Part shown: positions 42,757 through 51,457 of the stretch, piece after piece
Numbering within the stretch: the first letter of the stretch is position 1
Layout: each line of letters begins with the position of its first letter
DNA from: UKL13-2 sp044229235
Lineage (GTDB): Bacteria > Pseudomonadota > Gammaproteobacteria > Burkholderiales > Usitatibacteraceae
DNA length: 64,000 nt
Direction: 5' to 3'
NCBI GenBank assembly: GCA_044229235.1
Contig: JBGATH010000023.1
Coordinates: forward strand, 1-64,000
Program-made: the position numbers and the translations under genes
Notes under the pieces: generated by a model
What the model saw: the letters and a program-made list of their open reading frames with translations, nothing else
Database searches by the model: none
What the model was told of the DNA's origin: nothing

Positions 42757-44169
42757 ATGCGATTCACCTGGATATTTGCGTTGCTTGCGTTCGCCGTCAG
42801 GGTGTCTCACGCCGAGGTTGGCGCAGACGCGGCATGGATCGAAGCAGCGCGCGCGAAATACGCCATTCCGGGTTTGGCCATCGCCATCGTGGAACGCGAC
42901 AAGCCGGTGCGGTTCCACGCGGCCGGTCTGTGTGATGTGGAGCGCGTGATCCGCTGTTCGGAACAGCACCGGTTTCCCATCGGTTCGGTAACCAAATCGA
43001 TCACGGGGCTCATCGCGGCCGTGCTGGCATCCGGAAGCCAGATCGATCTTGATGTTCCAGCCACGCGTTACTGGCCATCGCTCAGACTTTCCGATGACCG
43101 TGCCCGCGAGCTGACGCTAAAGGATCTTCTTACGCAGCGGAGCGGTCTCGGTTCCGTCGACTGGCCGTATTACTGGGACAAAGCACTCACCCGCGACGAT
43201 TACCTCGAACGCCTGGCGGCCGTGCCGTTCGCCAAGCCGTTTCGCGCCGGATTCTCCTATGCGAACGCCAACTTTGTGCTCGCCGGAAAGGTTCTGGAGT
43301 CGGCTACCGGTTCGACCTGGGAATCGCTGGTCAAGCAGAACGTGCTGGTACCGCTGGGGATGTCCGGCAGCGGATTCGAAGCTTCCGGAAACATGGCCAC
43401 GGGTTATGGCCCGACCGTCCAGGGGCGGTTCGAGCCCGTCCCATTTGTCTCGCCCCAGGCAATTCGACCGGCTGGCGGGCTGGTGACCACGGCCGCGGAT
43501 TTCTCGCGCCTGATGGCGATGATCGTCAGCGAGGGCAATGCGGGAGGCAAGCAGATCGTCTCGGCGAAAGCCGTCGATGCGCTGCTCTCCACCGGCGGAT
43601 CCACCAAGCGTGGCGGATATGGATTGGGCATCGGCTTCACCCACTTTCGCGATCAGCTGGTTTTTCACCACGCCGGTTCCATGGCCGGACACAGCGCCGC
43701 CATGCTGATCCTGCCGGGCCGCTGGGCCGTGATCGTTCTCGCCAACCAAACCGCCAGTATCTTTCCAGAGGGCTTGGCATTCGCGCTGCTCGACCGGCAC
43801 ATGGGTGGCGCGGGCGACGATGCCTTGAAGCGCTTTGGTGGTCCGCTGCCGACGCAGGCTGTGGCGGAACCGCGGCAAACAGTTGCGGTGTCGCCCGACA
43901 TCGCCGAAGGGCTTGTTGGCGCCTATCGTCACGCGGCGTGGGGGGAATTCGCAATTGCATCGGCCGGCCCCCGGCTGCGCATCCGACTTGGTCCCTTTGA
44001 AGCAGCGCTCGACGGTGAGGGCGGCGACTCCTTCAGCTTTCTCGCCGCACCCGGGTGGGAACGAATCGGCATCACTTTTCAGCGTGACGCCCATGGTCTG
44101 GTGACGGGATTTTCAATGCTCGATGGCACCAACCTGGCGCCGCAGCTTTTCACAAAATTCAAAGCATGA
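42757..44169 (+). CDS. Serine hydrolase, beta-lactamase/class C family
   Basis: A 470-residue exported protein (signal peptide about 1-19). Catalytic motifs are SVTK (Ser77, Lys80), YAN (Tyr168) and HAG (His305-Gly307), the triad of class C beta-lactamase and esterase-type enzymes. Residues about 355-470 form a small beta C-terminal domain like DUF3471. It could be an esterase or D-peptidase rather than a resistance enzyme, since this family is broad. Its stop overlaps the next gene start (ATGA). Confidence 0.85.
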   Translation: MRFTWIFALLAFAVRVSHAEVGADAAWIEAARAKYAIPGLAIAIVERDKPVRFHAAGLCDVERVIRCSEQHRFPIGSVTKSITGLIAAVLASGSQIDLDVPATRYWPSLRLSDDRARELTLKDLLTQRSGLGSVDWPYYWDKALTRDDYLERLAAVPFAKPFRAGFSYANANFVLAGKVLESATGSTWESLVKQNVLVPLGMSGSGFEASGNMATGYGPTVQGRFEPVPFVSPQAIRPAGGLVTTAADFSRLMAMIVSEGNAGGKQIVSAKAVDALLSTGGSTKRGGYGLGIGFTHFRDQLVFHHAGSMAGHSAAMLILPGRWAVIVLANQTASIFPEGLAFALLDRHMGGAGDDALKRFGGPLPTQAVAEPRQTVAVSPDIAEGLVGAYRHAAWGEFAIASAGPRLRIRLGPFEAALDGEGGDSFSFLAAPGWERIGITFQRDAHGLVTGFSMLDGTNLAPQLFTKFKA

Positions 44170-45656
44170 ATGCTGACCGCCGGCGGCTGAGGATTGCGCT
44201 GTTGCTGTCGCTGCTGTTGCATGCGCCGCTGCTGAGCCTGACTTTCGGTGAAGACGGATTCGGCATTCCCGGTTTCGAGTTTCCGTGGCGAAAAAAGCGC
44301 GCCTCGGAGCCTGCATTGCGGGTAACGCTCGCGCCGGTGCAGGCCGCGGCTGCTGACGCCGCGGGTGCCCCAGAACTGGCGCCGCCGCCACCACCGATCG
44401 AGCGAGTCGTCGTGACCGGGCCGACCGCGGCACCGCCCGCATCTGTCGCGCCGATCCCGCAGCTGGCGGCAGAAGTGATCGCACTGCCGCCCGAGGCGAC
44501 CATCAAGGCTGAAGCGAAGATCGACACCGCAATGCCGGCGCCGCCTACGCAAACCGCGGAGGTGGCCCCGGCCCCTGCGCCGGCGGCCGAACCGGTCGTC
44601 ATGGCCGTACCGCGTGCCGCCTCGACCACATTTGCCGTGCCTCCCCCACCGCTGGCGGCGGTCGCGACGGCCACGCCCGAGGCTGCGACCCCGGAAGTCG
44701 TGACGCCTGCGCCGCGCGAGGACGCAGAGGTGGCGAAGAAGCAAGCTGAACAGCAGGCGCGGGAGCGTGCCGTCGAAGCGGCCAGGGTTGAGGCGGCGCG
44801 GCTGGAGGCCGAGCGCCAGGAGGCCGCGCGGATCGCTGCGGCAAAGCTGGAGGCACACCGTCAGGAAACGGCTCGACAGGACGCGCTGCGCGCTGAAGCG
44901 GCACGAATCGAAACGGCCCGACTGGAAACGCAGCGTCAAGAAGCCGCTCGCCAGGAAGCAGCACGGGTTGAGGCGGCACGACTGGAAGCGCAACGCCAGG
45001 AGTTCGCGCGTGTTGCGGCGGCGCAGGCCGAAGCGCAACGCCAGGAGGCGATTCGCCAGGAAGCCGCGCGGGTCGAAAGCGCCAGACTGGAAGCGGCGCG
45101 ATTGGAGGCCGCACGCCAGGAAGCAGTGCGACAGGCTGCGGCACAGAAGGAAGCCGCGCGCGTGCTGGCGGAAAAGGAAGAGGACGAACGACGGCTGGCC
45201 CGGCGCCAGGCCATGGGCCGGATACTCAACGAAGAAGCCGCCAAGCGTGAAGCCGAAGCCAAATTTGCGCGCGCGCCCAATGTGCTGCCGCTCTCCCTGA
45301 GCACGGCGCGTCGCGCCCGGCTGCTGGGACGTGCCGACCCTAATGTGGAACTTGTGCAGCACGCCGAGGCGTGGGCGCGCAAGATCCAGTTCAATACACC
45401 GGTCGAAACCGTCCGCGACCTGGCGAAGCGGCCGCACACCAACCCCATGGTGACGGTGGCCATCCGCAGCGACGGCTCGGTCGAGTCGGTGACCTTCGTG
45501 CTTTCCAGTGGCGTGCCGGAAGTCGATGACGGGATACGTCGAATCGTGCAAAGCCAGGCGCCGTACCAGGCATTCTCACCGGCGTTGGCGCGCGAGTACG
45601 ACGTGGTCGAGGTACGCAGGACGTGGAGTTTTGATTCGGCGGTGCGGTTGTATTGA
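44166..45656 (+). CDS. TolA/TonB-like energy transducer with long coiled coil
   Basis: A 496-residue protein with one N-terminal membrane helix (LRIALLLSLLLHAPLLSLTF). It is Pro/Ala-rich from about 25 to 180 and has a very regular coiled coil at about 185-370. The coil is built from imperfect repeats such as ARVEAARLEAQRQE, as in TolA domain II. The last 100 residues (NPMVTVAIRSDGSVESVTFVLSSGVPEVDDGIRRIV) are a TonB C-terminal-type domain. It should span the periplasm and touch outer-membrane proteins. No exbB/exbD or tolQ/tolR is adjacent. Translation is coupled to the beta-lactamase-fold gene. Confidence 0.8.
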   Translation: MNADRRRLRIALLLSLLLHAPLLSLTFGEDGFGIPGFEFPWRKKRASEPALRVTLAPVQAAAADAAGAPELAPPPPPIERVVVTGPTAAPPASVAPIPQLAAEVIALPPEATIKAEAKIDTAMPAPPTQTAEVAPAPAPAAEPVVMAVPRAASTTFAVPPPPLAAVATATPEAATPEVVTPAPREDAEVAKKQAEQQARERAVEAARVEAARLEAERQEAARIAAAKLEAHRQETARQDALRAEAARIETARLETQRQEAARQEAARVEAARLEAQRQEFARVAAAQAEAQRQEAIRQEAARVESARLEAARLEAARQEAVRQAAAQKEAARVLAEKEEDERRLARRQAMGRILNEEAAKREAEAKFARAPNVLPLSLSTARRARLLGRADPNVELVQHAEAWARKIQFNTPVETVRDLAKRPHTNPMVTVAIRSDGSVESVTFVLSSGVPEVDDGIRRIVQSQAPYQAFSPALAREYDVVEVRRTWSFDSAVRLY

Positions 45657-45709
45657 GGGGCAGCGCCAGTCGATGGGCGATGCAGCAACGAATGGCGAAC
45701 GGAAATGAG

Positions 45710-45882
45710 GTTTCTATTGGTCCGGCAACTAAACATGTTGAAAAGGACTCATGCAAGTTCCTTCCCCGGCGAAGGCCGGGGTCCAAGTTACACACTGTAT
45801 AAAGGCGAAATTGGGCCCCGGCCTTCGCCGGGGAAGGGAATTTTTCGCAGCAACATAATTAATCGCCGGATCAATAGAAGTT
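45710..45882 (+). repeat. MITE-like inverted-repeat element, copy 2
   Basis: A 173-bp element in the opposite orientation to copy 1, starting GTTTCTATTGGTCCGGC and ending CGCCGGATCAATAGAAGTT. The centre (GTTACACACTGTATAAAGGC) is an exact reverse complement of copy 1, although the copies lie 45 kb apart. It sits between convergent genes. Confidence 0.85.
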
Positions 45883-45890
45883 CCCAATGG

Positions 45891-45960
45891 CCAAACTCAA
45901 GCACTAGCGCGCCTCCCAGGCCGAAAATGCGCCAGCAGGCGCGCCAGATGGCGATCTTCG
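45891..45960 (+). repeat. Intergenic hairpin repeat, copy 7
   Basis: AACTCAAGCACTAGCGCGCC...AGGCCGAAAATGCG...GGCGCGCCAGATGGCGATC, nine bases after the inverted-repeat element. With copy 2 it occupies most of this 403-bp gap; I see no gene in it. Confidence 0.75.
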
Positions 45961-46059
45961 CGGCGGGATGCTCAAATTACCCAGCAACGCGATTGACTCT
46001 GCGCTTGCGCGCGAGGCGGGCAATTGGATTTGCCATGTGCCGCGCATGCGGCGTATGAC

Positions 46060-46581
46060 TCAGAAGCGCAATTCAATCCTTGCTGGATAGGCGCTGCCGG
46101 CGCCGGTCACGGTATCGGCAGTGGCCTGCTCGGCGGCGGCCATGCCACCGACCGTTGCGCCGCCAACCGCCATGTAGACAATGGCGGCCGGCGTCACGGC
46201 AAATGCGCCGAGGAACGCGATGGTGCCGGCCACGCCGAGCAAGCTGAATTTTTTTGCCGATTGCACCGCGCGATCCTTGCGTGCGTCGGCGGCATCGATT
46301 TCGGTGTGCGGCATCGCCACGCCCTCGCCGGTGGTGCAGTCGATGCGCAGGGGCAGGTTGCTGCGCGCCACGTCGACCTTGCCGGGGACGTCGACTTGCC
46401 ACTCACCCTTGTCATTTTGCAGCCGGCAGTGCAATCCGGTTCGCGGTGTGCCTGCCGTGTCGGTTGCCGTCACCTCGATGGTCTGGTTCGGGCTTTCTCC
46501 CCACGGCCGAAGCGACACGCTGCTGCACGCAGCAAGCGTGCCCAGTGCGAGCAACGAAAACACCAGCGCAGCCCGACGCAT
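46060..46581 (-). CDS. Lipoprotein with hydrophobic glycine-rich segment
   Basis: A 173-residue protein with a lipoprotein signal (LVFSLLALGTLAAC, Cys about residue 18). The next part, NQTIEVTATDTAGTPRTGLHCRLQNDKGEWQVDVPGKVDVARSNLPLRIDC, is a compact beta domain with two Cys. The end holds two hydrophobic stretches (LLGVAGTIAFLGAFAVTPAAIVYMAVGGATVGGMAA). An ATG four codons upstream is also possible. No family or function assigned. Confidence 0.65.
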   Translation of the reverse strand: MRRAALVFSLLALGTLAACSSVSLRPWGESPNQTIEVTATDTAGTPRTGLHCRLQNDKGEWQVDVPGKVDVARSNLPLRIDCTTGEGVAMPHTEIDAADARKDRAVQSAKKFSLLGVAGTIAFLGAFAVTPAAIVYMAVGGATVGGMAAAEQATADTVTGAGSAYPARIELRF

Positions 46582-46857
46582 GTGCGCGGGCATGGGCCAC
46601 CGGGAAATGACCAGCAACGCCGCCACGGCCGTATTCCTTTACTGGACGCAGATACCAACGGCGAAACACCTTCTGTCAGCGAACTTAACCCGGTTCAGGC
46701 CGGGCCGGATTGACGCATCACAACGGCGCAGCGGAATGGTGGCGCCAACGCGCTTCTTCCGCTGCAGGAGGCAGGCTCGACCGGATCCCGCAACCATCCA
46801 GGATCGGAGCGGCTGCCCGGAACTTGAGGCGCGAAGTTCGAGGCTATGGGCAGTTGC

Positions 46858-47496
46858 CTATGCCGCGGCCGCCTGCGCCATGATCGCCAGCGGCCGGCCT
46901 TCGTTGTCCTTGAAAAAATTCATCCATTCCTCGGTACCGTCGGCGTGACGGTGGATCATGTGCGGCGCATCGGTGAACTCGGCGCCACGCGCTTTCAGGG
47001 CCGCGTGGGCGGCGTGGATGTCCGGCACGCGGAAGTAGATGATGGAAGCACTTTCGCCACCATTGCCTCCATCGCCCTCGGAAAGAAACAGGCGCACGCC
47101 GCCGCAATCGAAAAACGCCAGGTTGCCGAAGGTAAACAGGTGCGGCAGGCCGAGCACATTCTTGTACCAGGCTTCTGCCGCCTTGATGTCGGCAACGGTG
47201 CGCGCGATCTGGCCGATCGCGCCCAGATTCAGTTCGGCATTCATGTCGGGTTCCTTTCCATGGAGTGCACTTGCTTTTGAAATCGCGTCCCAGTGACGGA
47301 TCGCGCGGCGGTCTTTGAGGCCGGTCTTTTGCAGGATGTTGGCGACGTGAAACTTCACCGCATCGGTGCTCACCCCCAGCTGCGCAGCAATGCGCGGATT
47401 GCTGAGCCCGTGGCGAACAAGCTGCACCACGCGCCATTCGGCGGGGGTGAGCTGGTCGTCGTGCGGCGGGCGGCCGCGTTTGCCTGGGGAATGCAT
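46858..47496 (-). CDS. LuxR-type HTH fused to a VOC domain
   Basis: A 212-residue open frame. Residues about 13-75 are a LuxR/GerE helix-turn-helix (LTPAEWRVVQLVRHGLSNPRIAAQLGVSTDAVKFHVANILQKTGL). Residues about 90-205 are a VOC domain (IGQIARTVADIKAAEAWYKNVLGLPHL to EWMNFFKDNEGRPLAIM). An internal ATG at 47244 (MNAELNLG) has an excellent ribosome site (AAAGGAACCCGAC). So the VOC part may also be made alone as 128 residues. A small molecule bound by the VOC domain could set DNA binding, but this is inference. Confidence 0.75.
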   Translation of the reverse strand: MHSPGKRGRPPHDDQLTPAEWRVVQLVRHGLSNPRIAAQLGVSTDAVKFHVANILQKTGLKDRRAIRHWDAISKASALHGKEPDMNAELNLGAIGQIARTVADIKAAEAWYKNVLGLPHLFTFGNLAFFDCGGVRLFLSEGDGGNGGESASIIYFRVPDIHAAHAALKARGAEFTDAPHMIHRHADGTEEWMNFFKDNEGRPLAIMAQAAAA

Positions 47497-47684
47497 GGCG
47501 GGAAAGTTAGCACGCGAGGCGGCGAATTACCCTACCCGGTGCCGCGCGCAATGCGCAGAGGTGGAAGCGTTGGCGTGTCGATGCACGCGCCCTGGCTGCC
47601 TGCCAGTGAGACACAAGCCGGTTAGTCGTAGTGGATTTTCGCCAAACAACCGCCCCGCGCCCGAATCAATCCGGACGCATGGAT

Positions 47685-47713
47685 AAAAAAAGGGACGGTG
47701 TCGCCACCGTCCC
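47685..47713 (-). terminator. Rho-independent terminator of the cytochrome gene
   Basis: Read on the minus strand: GGGACGGTG, GCGA loop, CACCGTCCC, then seven T. It lies 54 bp after the multihaem cytochrome stop and is a textbook terminator. Confidence 0.9.
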
Positions 47714-47766
47714 TTGCTGCGATCCTGGCCAGTGACTACGAATTCTGGCCGGAAACAAATATGCTT

Positions 47767-49686
47767 CTACAGGTTCTTCGTGTCGTGGCAAGCCGCGCCA
47801 CACTTGTTGGTGTACGGAATCGGCATGGCCGCACCGGGTGCGACACCCTTCACGCCCTTGTTGTCCTTGCGCGGCACATCGTAGACGTGTGAGCTGATGT
47901 CGTTCACCCAGTAATTCTTGCCGTCCTTGCCGTCCATGCCCTTGCCGAAGCCCGCGCCCGTCTGCGCAGTCTTGGTGTTGTGGCAATCGATGCAGGTGAC
48001 CTTGCTCGCGTCCACGGTGCACTTTGCCTTGTCCGCCAGGTGCTTCTTCAGGTCGTTGCTGCCCTTGTGACACGAGGTGCAGACTTCGGGTGTCTTCGGG
48101 TCATGCTTCAACTGATGGAGTGACTTGCCGTTTCCATGCGCATCGTGGCAATCCGAGCACGCCACCAGCTGGTTGCCGTTGCGATATTTTTTCGCCTTGA
48201 TCAGGTCCGAATAAGGCTGGTGGTGGCTTTTGGAATGCAGACCATCGGCCCAGAAATCGGTGTTGGCGCCGTCTGCCCGGGTGGTGTACTCCTTCAGGAA
48301 CACATTGCGCGACGTACCCGGCAACATCATCTTGTTGTCCTTGTTGACCGGCTGGTCGTTCTTGAGGAAGCCCTGCGGCCGGCTGTGGCATTGGCCGCAA
48401 AGCACATCGGCACGTTCCGCGGACAGCTTGTTCGGGCTGACGATGGTGGAGGGCATGTCGATCTCTTTGGCCTTGTCATGCGCCGAGCCGGGACCATGAC
48501 AGGTTTCGCACCCGAGGTTCAGCTCGTTGGGCTTGCCGTCGCCATCGATATCCATTTCACCATTGCGGTCATTGGCGGAGCCGGCGATGTAATCGCCATT
48601 CGCCTTCTTGGTCAGCGTATAGCCATTGTAGTGACAGGATGCGCACTCCTTGTCGAAGGACTTGGCCACCGGTGGATCGACCAGCTTGCCAGTGGTTTCG
48701 TTGAAGAACCAGTCAGCGTGGTAATCGCGCCACGGCTTGCGGGTGCGGTCGGCAAAACTGTCGTCGCCGTTCTGGTTGAACTGCACAAAAGGAAACAGGT
48801 TGGCGCCGACCCGGACCAGGTAACGCTGCTTGTACAGGCCGCCGCCGTAGGTCATGTCGACGGCATAGATGCGGGCAGCATCCTTGGGGTCCTTTACGTT
48901 CTCGGCACGGAACCGCAGGTTGCCGGCGTTGTCCTTGTAGAAGGTCGCCGTGAAGCTGACGCTGGAGGCATCGGCGGGAGGTTTGGTGCTGATCTGGTAC
49001 TTGTCGAAACCACGGGTCTTGTCGTAGCCGTAGAACCAGAACTTGGTTCCGGCCATGAGTTTGTAGAGACCTTTGTTGAACTCCGGAAAACTCGAAAAGT
49101 CCTGCAGCTTGCTGGGTTTGCCGATCACGGTCATGCCCAGCCGATGCAAGGTCCTGGTGAAGTGCTTTTGATTCTCGTGGCACTCGATGCAGGCCGAGCT
49201 GCCGATGTAGGTGGCATTCGGCGGAACGTTGCCGGAAATCTTGATTCGCATCGGTTCCGCGCCCAGCTCATCGGTGCCCAGCGCCTTGCGCGATTTGTCG
49301 CCGCCCGGCAGGTATTTACGCGTGGCCGGTTCAACGTAGACGAAGTACTTGCCGCCGGGCACGTTGGCAAAACTGAATTCGCCCTTGGCGTTGGTCTTTG
49401 CGTTCAGGTAGCGCGCGCGGTTGGCGGCGAGGTTGTCTTCCAGCGGCTCGTCGTTGGCCGCATCAGCCTTGACCTCGATCGGCGTCTTGCCCATCGCCGC
49501 CACATCCGCCGAGGGTATCAACCAGACAGTGGCATCGGCCACCCGGAGAAATGTCTCCTTGCTGCCGTCTTCAACCACGCCCTTGAAGGGAGTGTTCGGG
49601 TAAGTCTTTTCACCGGTCAATGTGCATCCATAAAGGATGACGCCCATTGCCGCTGCGAGCAATCCTGCAACATACGTTTTCTTCAT
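47767..49686 (-). CDS. Multihaem c-type cytochrome lipoprotein (eight haem-binding motifs)
   Basis: A 639-residue protein with a lipoprotein signal (VILYGC, Cys21). Residues about 32-120 form a carboxypeptidase-regulatory/Cna-B-like beta domain (GEFSFANVPGGKYFVYVEP). Haem motifs CXXCH are at Cys166, 348, 393, 430, 510, 536 and 565, and a CX3CH (CGAACH) at 629, giving eight. DIDGDGKPNELN (about 379-390) may bind calcium. The layout suggests an outer-membrane-tethered periplasmic or surface electron carrier or reductase. It is not an obvious NrfA or hydroxylamine oxidoreductase. AGGAGG precedes the ATG. An FNR-like box lies upstream and a terminator downstream, so it is monocistronic. Confidence 0.88.
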   Translation of the reverse strand: MKKTYVAGLLAAAMGVILYGCTLTGEKTYPNTPFKGVVEDGSKETFLRVADATVWLIPSADVAAMGKTPIEVKADAANDEPLEDNLAANRARYLNAKTNAKGEFSFANVPGGKYFVYVEPATRKYLPGGDKSRKALGTDELGAEPMRIKISGNVPPNATYIGSSACIECHENQKHFTRTLHRLGMTVIGKPSKLQDFSSFPEFNKGLYKLMAGTKFWFYGYDKTRGFDKYQISTKPPADASSVSFTATFYKDNAGNLRFRAENVKDPKDAARIYAVDMTYGGGLYKQRYLVRVGANLFPFVQFNQNGDDSFADRTRKPWRDYHADWFFNETTGKLVDPPVAKSFDKECASCHYNGYTLTKKANGDYIAGSANDRNGEMDIDGDGKPNELNLGCETCHGPGSAHDKAKEIDMPSTIVSPNKLSAERADVLCGQCHSRPQGFLKNDQPVNKDNKMMLPGTSRNVFLKEYTTRADGANTDFWADGLHSKSHHQPYSDLIKAKKYRNGNQLVACSDCHDAHGNGKSLHQLKHDPKTPEVCTSCHKGSNDLKKHLADKAKCTVDASKVTCIDCHNTKTAQTGAGFGKGMDGKDGKNYWVNDISSHVYDVPRKDNKGVKGVAPGAAMPIPYTNKCGAACHDTKNL

Positions 49687-49759
49687 GTTTTCCTCCTGAG
49701 GACATGACCGGCTGACCTGCACAAACTATCCCACTATTTCACGCTTTCAAGCAAACAGT

Positions 49760-49773
49760 TTGATTCATGTCAA
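49760..49773 (-). promoter_or_regulatory. FNR/ANR-like binding site
   Basis: On the minus strand TTGACATGAATCAA, matching the FNR/CRP-type palindrome TTGAT-N4-ATCAA at nine of ten conserved positions. It is centred about 80 bp before the cytochrome start codon, the usual distance for activation at -41.5 with a short leader. I could not mark a confident -10. Confidence 0.6.
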
Positions 49774-50030
49774 AGTGGCCGAAGGCGATCGACCCCAGCG
49801 TACGCACCAAGTGGGAATCCTCGCGACATCGCCGGGTCGCCGTTCCGTTGGCCGCTGATGCGCGTTGGGCACACGAAGAAATGTGCCGCCGCCGCGCTCG
49901 ATCCCGCCATGAACCACAACGTGACCCGTATGTCGGCCGAGAAGCGCTTGTCGCATAATCAGCCTTCAAGGTGCGCCAGCCCCGGGAGGGGGCAGAACAA
50001 TCGACCCAACGCATTAGTCCGAGGAGCCCC

Positions 50031-50537
50031 ATGAAAACCCACCATTCACTGGCCTGCAGCATCCTTTTCATTCCTGTCTTCGCGATGTCCGCCGAACCGC
50101 TGTCCATCAAGCCCGGCGCCTGGGAAATGAGTTACATCACGCAGATCAGTGGCGAGACCACGCCGCAGGCGTTGCTCGACAAGCTCACGCCCGAGCAACG
50201 GGCACGACACGACGAGCGCATGAAAAAGCGCGCGGAAGCAGGGCCGCGCAAACGCACCCAAACAACCTGTGTAAAAAAAGAGAACCTGGAACGCGATGCG
50301 TTTTCCAACGACGACCAGAAGGAGTGCCGTTACAAATTCACTTCGCAAACCCGCACGCTGTATGCCGCCACCTACGAATGTACCGGCCCATCCGCGCGCA
50401 AGGGTGAAATTCGCTACGAAGTGCTGGGCGGCGACAAGGTCAAGGGCCTGATGAAAATGAACACGGCGCGCGGCGCGATGGAAATGCAGCTTGAAGGTCG
50501 CTGGTTGGGCGCTACCTGTTCGAAGGAAGATGATTGA
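50031..50537 (+). CDS. DUF3617 periplasmic protein
   Basis: A 168-residue protein with a signal peptide (ending FAMSA-E, about residue 20). The DUF3617 pattern is seen: LSIKPGAWEMSYITQISG, TQTTCVKKENLERDAF, CRYKFTSQTRTLYAATYECTGPSARKGEIRYEVLGGDKVKGLMKM, and a C-terminal LEGRWLGATCSK. The four Cys probably form two disulfides. GAGGAG precedes the ATG. Function unknown. Confidence 0.85.
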   Translation: MKTHHSLACSILFIPVFAMSAEPLSIKPGAWEMSYITQISGETTPQALLDKLTPEQRARHDERMKKRAEAGPRKRTQTTCVKKENLERDAFSNDDQKECRYKFTSQTRTLYAATYECTGPSARKGEIRYEVLGGDKVKGLMKMNTARGAMEMQLEGRWLGATCSKEDD

Positions 50538-50602
50538 ATTTGTTGGCGCATCGGAGTCGGCGGCGCCTGGCCGCGTTTTCCAGTTGAATCTGCCGCAAAT
50601 GT

Positions 50603-50627
50603 AAAGGCCCGCGTTCGGCGGGCCTTG
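50603..50627. terminator. Terminator-like hairpin between convergent genes
   Basis: A 9-bp stem AAGGCCCGC / GCGGGCCTT with a GTTCG loop. The T-tract is short, so termination strength is uncertain; it lies between the DUF3617 and SnoaL-like genes. Confidence 0.6.
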
Positions 50628-50669
50628 AGTCGGGAAACGGCGGATGGAATTCGCCGCGTTGCAAACAGA

Positions 50670-51197
50670 CTAGGGCCGTATCGCCGCTTCGTCTCCCGGC
50701 CGCAGCTTGTCGCACGCGTCCGGTTCCACCGTCCACATCGCATTGGCGAGGCGCCAGGCGCCGTCGACCTTCACGAAGTCGAACAAATCCACGCCGCAGT
50801 GCGAAGTCTTGCCATCGATCTTGAATTCGTAGGGAGCCCACACCATGGCAATCGGACCGCGCACCAGCACGGTCGGCTTCCAGTAGCGCTCTTGAAACAC
50901 CTTGCCGCTGTCGCGCGCCGGGTCGGTCCAGTAGGTGCTGGGCCGGGGTGTGACCACCATCGCGCCGCCCGCGCCGGGCCGCGCGCTCCAGGTCATGGCG
51001 TTCGGCATATCGAGCGCCCGTTGTTCGGCGTAGTTCTTGGTCGAGATCGCGGTCATGTATCGATCCATGGTCGCGAGCACAGCGTTCGCTTCGCTCGCGT
51101 TGTCGTCAGCGCCGGGCACAGCGACTGGCAACTGGGCGCAGGCGGCGAGCAATGCGACTGCGGACAGGACGGCGAGCCGGAGTGTGTATTTGCGCAT
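50670..51197 (-). CDS. NTF2/SnoaL-like lipoprotein
   Basis: A 175-residue protein with a lipoprotein signal (AVALLAAC, Cys about residue 20). The rest is a SnoaL/DUF4440-like cone fold: ANAVLATMDRYMTAISTKNYAEQRAL, GPIAMVWAPYEFKIDGKTSHCGVDLFDFVKVDGAWRLANAMWTVEPDAC. The domain is usual for small-molecule binding; the role is unknown. The Shine-Dalgarno is weak. Confidence 0.75.
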   Translation of the reverse strand: MRKYTLRLAVLSAVALLAACAQLPVAVPGADDNASEANAVLATMDRYMTAISTKNYAEQRALDMPNAMTWSARPGAGGAMVVTPRPSTYWTDPARDSGKVFQERYWKPTVLVRGPIAMVWAPYEFKIDGKTSHCGVDLFDFVKVDGAWRLANAMWTVEPDACDKLRPGDEAAIRP

Positions 51198-51457
51198 GGT
51201 GTGGTGACATTGGCAGTGAACTGGCTGGTTATCGTACGCGCATCTTTTATTGTTGTCCCGGCACGCCCTGCCTCCGTGTGCGCTCACGAGGGAAAGGGCT
51301 GCGATGGCAAGCATCATTCGCGGTATTGCTGCGCGAAGTGACCTTATTTCTCTTTGGTGAGATGAAGTTTGCAGGACTGGCCCTGCACCCGAGCCGTAAA
51401 CGTACCGAAAAGCCCTGCTATCCTGCGCGACTGACCAGCCCAATCCACCACGACACC

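Noticed and set aside
42757..44169. Antibiotic-resistance beta-lactamase
   Set aside because: Only the broad SxxK/YxN/HxG fold is seen; the C-terminal extra domain and family breadth favour an esterase or peptidase.
48136..49707. 523-codon plus-strand open frame opposite the cytochrome
   Set aside because: Shadow of the cytochrome gene: no signal or motif, and the minus strand carries eight haem motifs with a terminator and ribosome site.
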